Source of the DNA: Marinobacter daepoensis DSM 16072
GTDB lineage: Bacteria > Pseudomonadota > Gammaproteobacteria > Pseudomonadales > Oleiphilaceae
NCBI RefSeq assembly: GCF_000421165.1
Contig: NZ_ATWI01000012.1
Location: 186,001-250,000 of the forward strand
Direction of reading: 5' to 3'
Length of the DNA: 64,000 bases
Shown: piece by piece, positions 15,456 through 24,338 of the stretch
How the letters are laid out: every line of letters begins with the position of its first letter
How positions within the stretch are numbered: the stretch's first letter is position 1
The notes under the pieces: model-generated
The model's database searches: none
What the model saw: only the letters and a program-made list of their open reading frames with translations
Told to the model about the DNA's origin: nothing
Made by a program: the position numbers and the translations under genes

Positions 15456-17288
15456 TCAGGGTGTGGCGGTGGTGACGGACTTCAGACTGTAGGTGTCTGG
15501 GTCCAGAGGCGGCAGAATGTTGTCTGGCAGCTCATCCCTGAAGTACTCAATCAACGGCACCGCGTAGGCCACGTCGGATTCTTCAAAGCTCTCCGGGTTG
15601 GCTTCCCGGACCTTGCCAAAGGTCACGTAGCCATCTTTACCCAGTGCGGTGAAGGAGTTGGTGGCAACGGTGTAGGTGGCCTGAGGGTCAATGGGTGACC
15701 AGTTGCCCGTGGCCGGATCACGCACATCCACGTTCCGGATACCGGTACCGGCTTTGGCATTCAGTGTAACGTCGTATCTCAGGTTCGAGGAGTACGGGAA
15801 GGCGCCGGTGGAGGCGCTGATGCCCTGAGCGTAGTCCAGAGCCTCGTTCAGAACCTGAACGATATCGGCACCGGTCATATCAATGGTAACGACGGTGTTG
15901 GAGAACGGCAGGATCGTGTAGGCATCAGCCACGGTGAAGTTACCGTCTTCCAGGGGCGCACGGACACCGCCGGCATTCTGGATAGCCACATCGGCCTTGG
16001 GCAGATACGTCAGGAAGGCATCCGCAACCACCTGAGCGGCGTAGCTGCCGGTTGGCTTCTCGCCAGGCGCGAAGTTGGTGGGAATTCGGGTGAACGGCAT
16101 CGGCTCGGTCACGGAACCCAGCGACTGCTGTTTGTAGGCTTCCAGTTCGGCTTTATAGGGTGCAATCAGATCCAGAATTTTCTGGTCTTCCGCCATCTGG
16201 CGGATGGTGGTCAGGCCGCCGATGGCCTGTTCGATGGCTGCGGTCTGGCTGGTGTCAGCCACGGCCCACTGGCCGTCCTGGTCTTTGACCTGGAACTGGT
16301 CACCTACCAGCAGCTCCAGATTCCCGGTGGCGTTGGTCACCTTGCCGCTTTCATCGAAGCTCACCCGCAGGTGGCCAAGCCCTTTGGCGTATTCCCACGC
16401 CTGAACGATATAGACGGGCTCCTGGTTCGGGTTCTGAATGATGGTGGGGTAGCCGCCGTCAACGGTGATGCCCATGCCCGCCAGTTCACCGGTGGAGTCC
16501 AGAGTGTCGTGGGTGTCGCCGCCGACAATCACGTCGATGTCCGCCACGTTTTCGGCCAGGACCAGATCAAACTCGTAGCCCAGGTGGCTCAGAACAATGA
16601 TCTTGTTCACGCTCTTGCCCTGGAGTTCGTTCACGTAGGTACGTACCGATTCGATTTCGTCATCAAAGACGACATCGTCACTGACCATGGACGATTCGCG
16701 GGTCTTCTCAGACTTGAGCACTCCGATGATACCGACCAGCTGGTTGTCGATTTCCTTGATGACGTAGGGCTGGATGTCGGAACCGTACAGGGGGCTTTTT
16801 GCTGTTGGCCGGACGTTGCTGGCCAGGATTGGGAAATCAACCTGAGTCAGCAGGTTGGCCAGGTGAGCATCGCCTTCATCAAATTCGTGGTTACCCAGTT
16901 CGTAGGCATCCAGGCCAATCTCGTTGAAGACTTTGAAATCCAGCTCGCCCTTGAACAGGCTGAAGTACAGCGTGCCGTTCAGCTCGCCGCTGTTCAGTAC
17001 CAGGGTGTTGTCGTCGCGGTACTCACCGATGGCGCTGGCAATGCGCGGGAAACCACCCAGATCCACGCGAACGCTTTCTTTACCGGGCTGGTTAGCATCA
17101 ATTTCCAGATCCAGGTCAAAACTCTGGCCTTCAAAATAGGAATGATGGTCATTGGTGTGCAGGATGGTCAGTTCCAGAGGTTTGTCTTTCTGGCTGGACG
17201 ATTTGGAATCGTTGTCGTCGGAGCAGGCGGTCAATAAAACGCTGAGGCCAAGGCAGCCGACGGCGGTTAACTGTTTCAGGTTGCTCAC
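15456..17288 (-). CDS. 5'-nucleotidase/UshA-like metallophosphatase lipoprotein
   Basis: Outer-surface or periplasmic phosphoesterase of 610 residues. The GTG at 17288 is chosen: GGGAG lies 6 bases upstream and it gives a lipoprotein signal ending LSVLLTACSDDN. The N-terminal metallophosphatase domain has ILHTNDHHSYF, LNSGELNGTLYFSLFKG, ELGNHEFDEGDAHL, SHLGYEFD and VGGDTHDTL. The C-terminal nucleotidase domain has IQNAGGVRAPLEDGNFTVAD and LPFSNTVVTIDMTGADI. Such enzymes release phosphate and nucleosides from extracellular nucleotides. It sits between ahpC and ahpF on the opposite strand, which separates two genes that usually form one operon. Confidence 0.9.
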   Translation of the reverse strand: MSNLKQLTAVGCLGLSVLLTACSDDNDSKSSSQKDKPLELTILHTNDHHSYFEGQSFDLDLEIDANQPGKESVRVDLGGFPRIASAIGEYRDDNTLVLNSGELNGTLYFSLFKGELDFKVFNEIGLDAYELGNHEFDEGDAHLANLLTQVDFPILASNVRPTAKSPLYGSDIQPYVIKEIDNQLVGIIGVLKSEKTRESSMVSDDVVFDDEIESVRTYVNELQGKSVNKIIVLSHLGYEFDLVLAENVADIDVIVGGDTHDTLDSTGELAGMGITVDGGYPTIIQNPNQEPVYIVQAWEYAKGLGHLRVSFDESGKVTNATGNLELLVGDQFQVKDQDGQWAVADTSQTAAIEQAIGGLTTIRQMAEDQKILDLIAPYKAELEAYKQQSLGSVTEPMPFTRIPTNFAPGEKPTGSYAAQVVADAFLTYLPKADVAIQNAGGVRAPLEDGNFTVADAYTILPFSNTVVTIDMTGADIVQVLNEALDYAQGISASTGAFPYSSNLRYDVTLNAKAGTGIRNVDVRDPATGNWSPIDPQATYTVATNSFTALGKDGYVTFGKVREANPESFEESDVAYAVPLIEYFRDELPDNILPPLDPDTYSLKSVTTATP

Positions 17289-17594
17289 ACATTTCTCCCG
17301 GGTTTCACTACATGATTTGAGAAAATTCGTGGCCACCATAAGAAGAAGGTGTGACGAAACTGTGTCGGTTTTGTGACGAGACCGGGGGCATGCGTACTTT
17401 TTCGGAGTCGGGGGGGAGGCGTGATTCGCTATTCTTGAAAGTATGCGCCTGATCAATAGCTGGTGCCTATAGGCTAGTTTCCAGTAATCAATTGTAACTC
17501 TTGCCCGAAGATCTTTATTGTAGGTGGCAATTAAGCGCGGTTTCTTATTACCGAGATTCTGAAAGCCACGATTTCAACGACAGGGGAACACCAA
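17289..17594. other. Divergent intergenic region between nucleotidase and ahpF
   Basis: About 306 bases with no gene. The right half holds the ahpF promoter and OxyR-like site (17456-17521). The left part must hold the nucleotidase promoter; no clear Pho box was seen there by eye. Confidence 0.6.
17456..17521 (+). promoter_or_regulatory. ahpF promoter with OxyR-like operator
   Basis: ATAG-N7-CTAT at 17456-17470, then TAATCAATT at 17485-17493, -35-like TTGTAA at 17492-17497, an 18-base spacer and -10-like TATTGT at 17516-17521. The distance from ATAG to the -10 is 60 bases, the same as at ahpC. The fourth quarter-site position has CAAT (3 of 4 bases of CTAT) in both promoters. Confidence 0.72.
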
Positions 17595-19160
17595 ATGTTG
17601 GATGCCAACCTCAAGGAACAACTGAAAACCTACCTTAACAACGTGACTCAGCCGATTGAGCTGGTGGCTGCACTGAATGATGATGCCAAGTCCCGTGAGT
17701 TGCTGGAGCTGCTGAAAGAGATTGAGGGGCTGTCGGACAAAATCAGCCTGCGTGAAGACGGTGCCTCGGATGTGCGCAGGCCGTCTTTTGCCATCAACCG
17801 GGTGGGCACCGACATTGGTGTTCGGTTCGCTGGCATTCCGATGGGCCATGAGTTTACCTCGTTGGTGCTGGCCCTGCTGCAGGTGGGTGGGCACCCGTCG
17901 AAGGCGGCTCAGGAGGTGATTGAGCAGATTCAGTCGCTTGACGGTGAGTTTGAGTTTGAAACCTATTTTTCGCTGTCGTGCCAGAATTGCCCGGACGTCG
18001 TTCAGGCCCTGAACCTGATGAGCGTGTTGAACCCGAAGATCCGGCATACCTCCATTGATGGCGCACTGTTTCAGGATGAAGTTGAACAACGTGAAGTGAT
18101 GGCAGTGCCCAGCGTGTACCTGAACGGCCAGCCCTGGGGCCAGGGCCGCATGACGCTGGAAGAGATTGTCGCCAGACTGGATACCAACTCGGCCGAGAAG
18201 GAAGCGGAGAAGCTGAACCAGAAAGACGCCTTTGAAGTGCTGGTGATCGGCGGTGGTCCGGCTGGTTCTGCTGCCGCAATCTACGCGGCACGTAAGGGCA
18301 TCTCGACCGGCATTGCTGCCGAGCGTTTTGGTGGCCAGGTCGGGGACACCATGAGCATTGAAAACCTGATTTCCGTGCCTTACACCGAAGGCCCGAAACT
18401 GGTTGCTGCCATGGAGCAGCACGTTAACGAGTACGATGTGGACATCATGAACATGCAGCGGGCGGAGAAGCTGATTCCCGCAGCACAGGCTGGCGGCCTG
18501 CACGAAGTGCAGCTGGCTAACGGCGCCTCTCTGAAGGCCCGCACGGTGGTTCTGTCTACTGGCGCTCGCTGGCGCCAACTGGGTGTGCCCGGCGAGGACG
18601 AGTACCGCAACAAAGGGGTAGCTTACTGCCCGCACTGCGATGGCCCGCTGTTCAAGGGCAAGCGAGTGGCGGTGATCGGTGGAGGTAACTCAGGCGTGGA
18701 AGCGGCCATCGATCTGGCTGGTCTTGTCGGCCATGTGACGCTGGTGGAGTTTGGAGCGGAGATGCGGGCGGATGAGGTGCTGCAGAAGAAGCTGCGCAGC
18801 CTGAAGAATGTGGACATCATCACCTCTGGCCAGACCACCGAAATTACGGGTGAAAATGGCAGGGTGAACGGCCTGACCTACACCGACCGTAACACCGGCG
18901 AATCGCGCCATGTGGCTCTGGAAGGCGTGTTTGTTCAGATCGGTCTGGTGCCCAACACCGAGTGGCTGAAAGGGGACATTGAGCTGAGCCAGCATGGCGA
19001 AATCGTGATCAACGATCGCAATGAAACGTCGATCCCGGGCGTGTTTGCGGCGGGTGATGCGACCACCGTGCCCTACAAGCAGATCGTGATCTCGATGGGC
19101 GAGGGCTCAAAGGCGGCTTTGAGTGCCTTTGACTTCCTGATTCGTAACTCGGCGGAGTAA
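17595..19160 (+). CDS. ahpF: Alkyl hydroperoxide reductase subunit F (AhpF)
   Basis: NAD(P)H-dependent flavoprotein disulfide reductase of 521 residues that recharges AhpC. The N-terminal double-thioredoxin-fold domain carries CQNC at Cys129/Cys132, and the thioredoxin-reductase-like part carries CPHC at Cys345/Cys348, the same positions as in E. coli AhpF. FAD and NADH folds are visible in [21 protein letters not shown] and [19 protein letters not shown], and a late [15 protein letters not shown]. It has its own OxyR-like promoter and a terminator just downstream, so it is expressed as its own unit in parallel with ahpC. Confidence 0.97.
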   Translation: MLDANLKEQLKTYLNNVTQPIELVAALNDDAKSRELLELLKEIEGLSDKISLREDGASDVRRPSFAINRVGTDIGVRFAGIPMGHEFTSLVLALLQVGGHPSKAAQEVIEQIQSLDGEFEFETYFSLSCQNCPDVVQALNLMSVLNPKIRHTSIDGALFQDEVEQREVMAVPSVYLNGQPWGQGRMTLEEIVARLDTNSAEKEAEKLNQKDAFEVLVIGGGPAGSAAAIYAARKGISTGIAAERFGGQVGDTMSIENLISVPYTEGPKLVAAMEQHVNEYDVDIMNMQRAEKLIPAAQAGGLHEVQLANGASLKARTVVLSTGARWRQLGVPGEDEYRNKGVAYCPHCDGPLFKGKRVAVIGGGNSGVEAAIDLAGLVGHVTLVEFGAEMRADEVLQKKLRSLKNVDIITSGQTTEITGENGRVNGLTYTDRNTGESRHVALEGVFVQIGLVPNTEWLKGDIELSQHGEIVINDRNETSIPGVFAAGDATTVPYKQIVISMGEGSKAALSAFDFLIRNSAE

Positions 19161-19200
19161 GCCATTCACACTGGCCTGACCCATTCAGGCTGACCCCTGA

Positions 19201-19237
19201 AACCGGCACCCACAGGACGTGGGTTGCCGGTTTTTTT
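19201..19237 (+). terminator. Rho-independent terminator after ahpF
   Basis: An imperfect stem AACCGGCACCCAC with GTGGGTTGCCGGTT around a 5-base loop, followed by seven T. It lies between convergent ahpF and the transglutaminase-like gene. Confidence 0.85.
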
Positions 19238-19242
19238 ATGTC

Positions 19243-19914
19243 TCAGGAGTGCCCGGCAACGTCCTGTTCCAGGCTGCCGTTGGTGACGCCGGGCTGCCCA
19301 TCAGGTTCAAACAGATGGCCGTAGGCTGCCCGCACTCCGTCAACGATAAATCCGAAGGGCACGTCGTCAAACACCCCGTGATCGTTGATGTACTCCATAT
19401 GAGCCTGGCCATCTTCGGTGAATTCCTGGAACACGGAATCGTGGAGGCCATCGAACGGCAGGGGCTCCACGTTCATCAGTTCGCACAGTTGCCGGTTGAA
19501 CGCCGGGGTTGCTTTTACCCACTGGCCGTTCAGGTACAGCTCGATAAAGCCGTGCATCCGGAAGATGTCTGAACGCAGCCATTCGATCAGTTTCGGGCTG
19601 GACAGGTGATTTCGAACGTCGGCCAGGCCCAGCCTGCTGGGTATGCCGATTGAGCGGGCTGCTGCTCCCAGAAGTACGGCTTTCGGGATGCAGTAGGTTT
19701 CCCCGCTTTCCAGGGCGTAACTGGCAGACAGGGTGTTCGGGTCTGTCTGGAAGACGTAAGGGTTGTACTGAATCTCGTCGCGGACGGCCAGGTAAAGTGT
19801 CTTGATCTGTTCGACCGGGTCCTCTGGCACGCCTTCCAACTGCGCCTTTATCCAGGCGGACACAGCCGGATGATCGTAGTCGAAGAACGGTGTGGCTTGC
19901 AGATAGTTTTCCAT
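19243..19914 (-). CDS. Transglutaminase-like domain protein
   Basis: Protein of 223 residues with a transglutaminase-like papain fold. The catalytic Cys is in ALESGETYCIPKAVLLGAAA, followed by the characteristic RSIGIPSRLGLADVRNH, and the His in FRMHGFIELYLNGQWVKATPAFN; the third residue would be the Asp or Asn shortly after. There is no signal peptide, so it is probably cytoplasmic. Members are usually proteases or amide hydrolases; the substrate is unknown. It is transcribed away from, and separated by nearly 100 bases from, the HDAC-like gene on the same strand. Confidence 0.8.
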   Translation of the reverse strand: MENYLQATPFFDYDHPAVSAWIKAQLEGVPEDPVEQIKTLYLAVRDEIQYNPYVFQTDPNTLSASYALESGETYCIPKAVLLGAAARSIGIPSRLGLADVRNHLSSPKLIEWLRSDIFRMHGFIELYLNGQWVKATPAFNRQLCELMNVEPLPFDGLHDSVFQEFTEDGQAHMEYINDHGVFDDVPFGFIVDGVRAAYGHLFEPDGQPGVTNGSLEQDVAGHS

Positions 19915-20011
19915 TCCGGGCTTCCAGAGGTGGCGTATGATCGGGTGATGATCACCCGATTAGCAAGCTACAGGCAATGGCCGTTTCCGCCAAAGCCATT
20001 GCCCGGTTCGC

Positions 20012-21043
20012 TCACGATTTCCCGTCAAAGCCCTGCATTACATTGACGGCATTCACGCCAATGGCGTCGACATCGTAACCGCCTTCCATGGTGAACACCG
20101 TTGGCAGACCCAGTTGCTGCAGCCGGTTACCCAGCGTCAGGTAGTCTGCCGAAGTGAGCTTGAAAAAGGAGATGGGGTCGCCTTCAAAGGTATCCACGCC
20201 CAGCGCCACCACCAGAGCATCGGGTTTGAACGCTTCAATCCGCCTGCAAGCCGTCTCCAGGCCCTGGCTCCAGGTGCTGTAGGGGGTGCCTGGCGGGTAG
20301 ACGATGTTGAGGTTATAGCCTTCACCGGGGCCTTCTCCCAGCTCATCCTCGAAGCCCAGGAAATGGGGGAACACCAGGTCCGGGTCGCCGTGCAGGCTGA
20401 TGGTGAGCACGTCGGCACGGTTGTAGAAAATGGCCTGTGTTCCGTTGCCGTGGTGGAAATCCACATCCAGGATGGCCACCTTGCCATAGCCCTGATCGCG
20501 GAACGCCTGGGCCACCACGGCAGCGTTGTTGAAGAAACAGTACCCCCCAAACAGGTCGGCGTGAGCGTGGTGCCCGGGAGGGCGGCACAGGGCGAAAGCG
20601 GCCCGTTCCCCCTGCGCAACCAGCTTCTGGGCCGTGAGTGCAACGTTAGCCGAGGCCCTTGCAGCTTCCCAGGTGCCATCGGAAATAGAGGTCTCGGCGG
20701 CAAAGCTGTAATACCCCAGGCGACCATCAATGTCTTTGGGGACTCGGTGGCGCATGCCGCGCCCCGCCCAGACGGCGGGAATGGCCTCTCCGGGTTTGCC
20801 CTCGGCCTGCCAGTCCCGCCAGCAGGTTTCCAGAAACGCGACGTAGTCCGGCGTGTGCACGCGCGTGATGGGCCCCAGGCCGAACTCCTCGGGTTCCAGA
20901 ATCTCACCCAGAGCCTGGTCTTTCACCCGGGCCAGTATGGTTTCTGCCCGGGAAGGCTTTTCGTGGGGGGCGATCAACAGGCCACCGTCGAGTTCGGTCT
21001 GAACGTGGCGACGACTATGCAGGGGAGAGAAAACAGTTTTCAT
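20012..21043 (-). CDS. Histone-deacetylase family protein, acetylpolyamine amidohydrolase-like
   Basis: Zinc-dependent amidohydrolase of 343 residues, the length of bacterial acetylpolyamine amidohydrolases. The HDAC-fold residues are all present: RPPGHHAHADLFGGYCFFNN, the DVDFHHGNGTQAIFY Zn-site strand, SLHGDPDLVFPHF and GVDTFEGDP. The N-terminal HVQTELDGGLLIAPHEKPSRAE and the extended loops match the polyamine deacetylase group rather than AcuC. It probably deacetylates acetylputrescine or acetylcadaverine, or related amides. The start at 21043 gives the normal N-terminus, though its ribosome site (AGGATA, about 9 bases away) is modest. It is divergent from almA. Confidence 0.88.
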   Translation of the reverse strand: MKTVFSPLHSRRHVQTELDGGLLIAPHEKPSRAETILARVKDQALGEILEPEEFGLGPITRVHTPDYVAFLETCWRDWQAEGKPGEAIPAVWAGRGMRHRVPKDIDGRLGYYSFAAETSISDGTWEAARASANVALTAQKLVAQGERAAFALCRPPGHHAHADLFGGYCFFNNAAVVAQAFRDQGYGKVAILDVDFHHGNGTQAIFYNRADVLTISLHGDPDLVFPHFLGFEDELGEGPGEGYNLNIVYPPGTPYSTWSQGLETACRRIEAFKPDALVVALGVDTFEGDPISFFKLTSADYLTLGNRLQQLGLPTVFTMEGGYDVDAIGVNAVNVMQGFDGKS

Positions 21044-21289
21044 GGGCAAAGGTATCCTGAGTCCTGATTCTGCACCCACTGTCGCACAGCGCTTCGGATG
21101 GCTCAAACCCGACCAATGTGGCAGGCCGAAGAACCGGTGTGGTGCCGGGGGGGCCACAAAGATATGGAGACTGGCTCAAATCGCTGCAAGTGGAGTGCAC
21201 ATTGGCCAATCCACGGGCAGGCCAGCCTGCGCTATCGTCATTTTCAACACGACACGATAAGAAACGGATCGGAATCCGGGGAGCAGGTT

Positions 21290-22816
21290 ATGGGGAATCA
21301 GCATTACGATGTCTTGATCATTGGCGCCGGTGTTTCAGGTATTGGTATGGCCTGTCATCTGGTGCGGGAATGCCCCGGTAAACGCTTTGCTATTCTGGAG
21401 CGCCGCCAGTCGCTCGGCGGCACCTGGGACCTGTTCCGGTATCCGGGTATCCGTTCGGATTCCGACATGTTCACCTTCGGTTACAACTTCCGGCCCTGGA
21501 CCGGAGGGCAGGTGCTCGCTGATGGTGCCTCCATCAAACAGTATGTTGCGGAAACTGCCCGGGAAAACGATGTGGACCGCCATATCCGGTATGGTGTTGC
21601 GGTTAAGACCGCGGACTGGTCCGGCGCCGACAAACGCTGGACCCTGACCGCAGAGAACGAGCAGACCGGCGATCAGGAAACCTACACCGCCGGTTTTCTT
21701 GTGGGCTGCACCGGCTATTACAACTACGATCGCGGCTATAAGCCGGACTTCCCGGGTGAGAGCGATTTCCAGGGGCAGGTGGTGCATCCGCAACATTGGC
21801 CGGAAGATCTGGACTATCGGGGTAAGAAGGTGGTGGTTATCGGCAGTGGTGCCACGGCCATTACCCTGGTGCCGACGATGGCTGAGAAAGCGGACCACGT
21901 GACCATGTTGCAGCGCTCGCCGACCTATCTGATGCCGCTGCCTTCAACCGATAAGGTGACCCTGGCCTTACAGAAGGTCCTGCCCGCAAAAGTGGCTTAC
22001 CGTTTGACGCGGGCCCGTAACATCTCGGTTTCGCGGTTGTTGTACGAACGTTCCCGCAAGAGCCCGAGGGCCATGCGCCGCCTGTTTCTGTCGATCATTC
22101 GGCGACAACTGAACGGTAAGGCGGATATGCGACATTTCAGCCCGGACTACAACCCCTGGGATCAGCGCCTGTGTGTGGTGAAGGATGGTGACTTGTTTGA
22201 GGCCCTCAAGGCCGGAACGGCTTCGATCAAAACCGATCACATCGAACGTTTTACGGAAACCGGCATTCGCCTGGCTTCCGGCGAGGAACTGGAAGCCGAC
22301 ATCATTATTCCGGCCACGGGCCTGGATATCCAGATGCTTGGTGGGATCAGACCCAGCGTGGATGGTCAGCCGGTGGTGCTGAAAGACAAGGTGATCTACA
22401 AAAATGTGATGGTGGAAGGTGTGCCCAATGCCGGCATGGTGTTTGGCTACACCAACCTTTCCTGGACCCTGAAGGCTGATATCGCCAGCGAGTATCTATG
22501 TCGTCTGATCAACCATATGGACCGCAATGGGCAGCAGGTAGCCGTTCCCCGCGATGCCGGGAACAGCCGGGGTGATGAAACCATCCTGGGCTCTCTGGAT
22601 GCCGGTTACATCAAGCGCGCTGAAGACCGTTTGCCGCGTCAGGGCACTCATGGGCCCTGGAAGGCCTCCCAGAACTATCTGGAGGATGTGAAAATCCTTC
22701 GCTTCGACCCTATTGAAGACGGCTATCTGGAATTGGACGGTAAGCCCAGCGAGGTCAGCAAGGACCGCTCAAACGGTTTCCTTCGCCCGCTGCGCTCCGC
22801 CCTGTTTGGCACCTGA
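21290..22816 (+). CDS. almA: AlmA-like flavin-binding monooxygenase
   Basis: FAD/NADPH monooxygenase of 508 residues. GxGxxG at 12-17, the Baeyer-Villiger fingerprint F-x-G-x3-H-x3-W-P at 160-171 and a second GxGxxA at 185-190 are intact. Many segments match my recollection of AlmA from Acinetobacter, needed for growth on long-chain alkanes: GGTWDLFRYPGIRSDSDM, GCTGYYNYDRGYKPDFPG, QRLCVVKDGDLFEALKAG. The ATG at 21290 follows GGAG by 7 bases. A 1-base gap separates its stop from the convergent epimerase. A role in subterminal oxidation or ketone-to-ester chemistry on long-chain alkane products is inferred; Marinobacter-type organisms commonly carry such genes. Confidence 0.82.
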   Translation: MGNQHYDVLIIGAGVSGIGMACHLVRECPGKRFAILERRQSLGGTWDLFRYPGIRSDSDMFTFGYNFRPWTGGQVLADGASIKQYVAETARENDVDRHIRYGVAVKTADWSGADKRWTLTAENEQTGDQETYTAGFLVGCTGYYNYDRGYKPDFPGESDFQGQVVHPQHWPEDLDYRGKKVVVIGSGATAITLVPTMAEKADHVTMLQRSPTYLMPLPSTDKVTLALQKVLPAKVAYRLTRARNISVSRLLYERSRKSPRAMRRLFLSIIRRQLNGKADMRHFSPDYNPWDQRLCVVKDGDLFEALKAGTASIKTDHIERFTETGIRLASGEELEADIIIPATGLDIQMLGGIRPSVDGQPVVLKDKVIYKNVMVEGVPNAGMVFGYTNLSWTLKADIASEYLCRLINHMDRNGQQVAVPRDAGNSRGDETILGSLDAGYIKRAEDRLPRQGTHGPWKASQNYLEDVKILRFDPIEDGYLELDGKPSEVSKDRSNGFLRPLRSALFGT

Positions 22817-22817
22817 G

Positions 22818-23885
22818 TCAGTTCCGGCGTGGTGCTTGCGGGGCAGGGTTCAGGGTCAGCCGGTAGCGCTGGCCGCTGGCCCGGAGAGAGCGCCCAAACG
22901 GCGGTATTTCGATGCCATGCAGCCTGAGGAAAAGGTCGGTACCTGAGGTGTCGAACCGACAGGTCTGGATGAAGTCCAGAGACTCCCGGGCAACGTTCAG
23001 TAAGCCGGGAAGCCCGGGAATCGACAGCAGAGCTTTCATGATGCCCATGGGTAAGTGCCTGCGGGGAGCCGTCGTGCCAAGAGCCGTTGCCGCCTCCTGC
23101 AGCAGCCCTTTCAGGTTGGGCGTGGTGCGGTCCAGTACCAATAAGGTGTCTGGTGGGTTGTCGTCGGTGCATGCCGCCGCAATAGCCCGGGCCAGTGTGT
23201 CCACTGGTATCAGCGGCAGCCAGTGCCCGGCAGAACCGGGAATCATGGCCAGTCTCCCGTGGGCGAGGTTGTCCAGCAGGCCATACAACGGTTGCCCGGC
23301 CTCAAGCTCGCCGGTTTCGCTATGGCCGGCCACTGTGGCGGGCTGGACTTCGACGGTTTCTAACCGGTGCTGTGTCGCGTACGCCCGCAAGGCAAACGCC
23401 GATTCAAGTTTGCTGGCTTCGTAGCCACCGGTTCGCCGGTAAACCCGGTCCCAGTTGGTATGGGACGAGTGGTCCGGGTTGATGCCCAGGCCGGACAGGT
23501 ACCCGGTGTTTGCCAGCATGAATCCGCTGATAAACACCAGTCTGCAGCCCAGCTGACTGGCCAGTTCGGCTACCCGCAGACTACCCTCTACGTTGGTCGC
23601 TCTGGCCGTGTGCCGGGGCAAGTGCCAGGCAAATCGCGCGGCCAGATGAACGAGGCATTCGATATCGTTCGGAAGTGCTGCCAGGCCGAGCCCGGCTTTG
23701 TCCAGATCACCTTCAAGAACGGAAAAATGCTGCATGGGCGCGCCGTGGTGCTCCAGAAACCCGGTGAGCTGGGTCAGGCTGGCCGGGGATCGGGTCAGAG
23801 CCTGAACCTGGTGGCCTTGCTGCAACAGCGTAAGGCAAAGGTGTTTGCCGATAAAACCGGTGGCGCCAGTGATGAGAATGGTCAT
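22818..23885 (-). CDS. NAD(P)-dependent epimerase/dehydrogenase (extended SDR)
   Basis: Extended short-chain dehydrogenase/epimerase of 355 residues. The Rossmann motif is ILITGATGFIGKHL at the N-terminus, followed by LVHLAARFAW and the active-site YEASKLESA with Tyr and Lys. The substrate is unknown; the C-terminal half is typical of the dihydroflavonol-reductase-like or nucleoside-sugar-like SDR groups. The ATG at 23885 has AAGGA 9 bases upstream; an upstream TTG is not needed. It is divergent from a MerR regulator and its promoter carries a MerR-type operator in a 20-base spacer, so MerR probably controls it. Confidence 0.8.
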   Translation of the reverse strand: MTILITGATGFIGKHLCLTLLQQGHQVQALTRSPASLTQLTGFLEHHGAPMQHFSVLEGDLDKAGLGLAALPNDIECLVHLAARFAWHLPRHTARATNVEGSLRVAELASQLGCRLVFISGFMLANTGYLSGLGINPDHSSHTNWDRVYRRTGGYEASKLESAFALRAYATQHRLETVEVQPATVAGHSETGELEAGQPLYGLLDNLAHGRLAMIPGSAGHWLPLIPVDTLARAIAAACTDDNPPDTLLVLDRTTPNLKGLLQEAATALGTTAPRRHLPMGIMKALLSIPGLPGLLNVARESLDFIQTCRFDTSGTDLFLRLHGIEIPPFGRSLRASGQRYRLTLNPAPQAPRRN

Positions 23886-23915
23886 GATGCGTTCCTTGTT
23901 CAATGAGTCGAACGC

Positions 23916-23947
23916 AGCCTAAAGTATGGAGTATGCTCCAACGTCAA
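23916..23947 (-). promoter_or_regulatory. MerR-type operator in an elongated promoter of the epimerase gene
   Basis: On the minus strand, -35 TTGACG (23942-23947) and -10-like TAGGCT (23916-23921) are separated by 20 bases. The spacer contains the dyad TGGAG-CATA-CTCCA (23927-23940). A dyad placed inside an unusually long spacer is the signature of MerR-family promoters, which are untwisted by the regulator. Confidence 0.72.
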
Positions 23948-23964
23948 CAGGGAGAGTGTGCAGC

Positions 23965-24330
23965 GTGAGAATATCGGAACTGGAGCGGCGGACCGGCGTG
24001 AGCCGGGACACTCTGCGCTACTACGAAAAACAGGGGTTGCTGCGGGAAGTTGGCCGCAGTGGTAACAATTATCGGGAGTATCCGGAGCAGGCCGTAGACC
24101 GTGTGTCGATGGTCCGGCAACTCAAGGGATTGGGCTTTTCTCTGACTGAAATCCGCGAACTGCTGGATGCACTCCGTTCAGACCGGATCAACTGCCGGGA
24201 AGGCGCGGCGGTGATGGCCCGCAAGCGTGCTGGGGTAGAGGCCAGGATTCGCGAACTGCAGGCGGTCAGCGCCTTGTTGGAGCAGCAGCAGGCGCGCCTG
24301 GAAGCCAGTGCCCGGGCGCACGGCCTGTAG
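23965..24330 (+). CDS. MerR-family transcriptional regulator
   Basis: Regulator of 121 residues. The start is the GTG at 23965 with GGGAG about 10 bases upstream; the earlier ATG at 23926 would lie on the operator. The DNA-binding N-terminus is typical (RISELERRTGVSRDTLRYYEKQGLL, YREYPEQAVDRVSMVRQLKGLGFSL), followed by the dimerisation helix. No cysteine-rich metal-binding loop is present at the C-terminus, so it is not a standard metal sensor; the single Cys in RINCREGAA could still be a sensor. It is divergent from the SDR gene. Confidence 0.87.
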   Translation: MRISELERRTGVSRDTLRYYEKQGLLREVGRSGNNYREYPEQAVDRVSMVRQLKGLGFSLTEIRELLDALRSDRINCREGAAVMARKRAGVEARIRELQAVSALLEQQQARLEASARAHGL

Positions 24331-24338
24331 ACTGCAGC

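Noticed and set aside
23926..23964. ATG at 23926 as the start of the MerR gene
   Set aside because: It lies within the operator dyad and has no ribosome site; the GTG at 23965 gives the usual MerR N-terminus.
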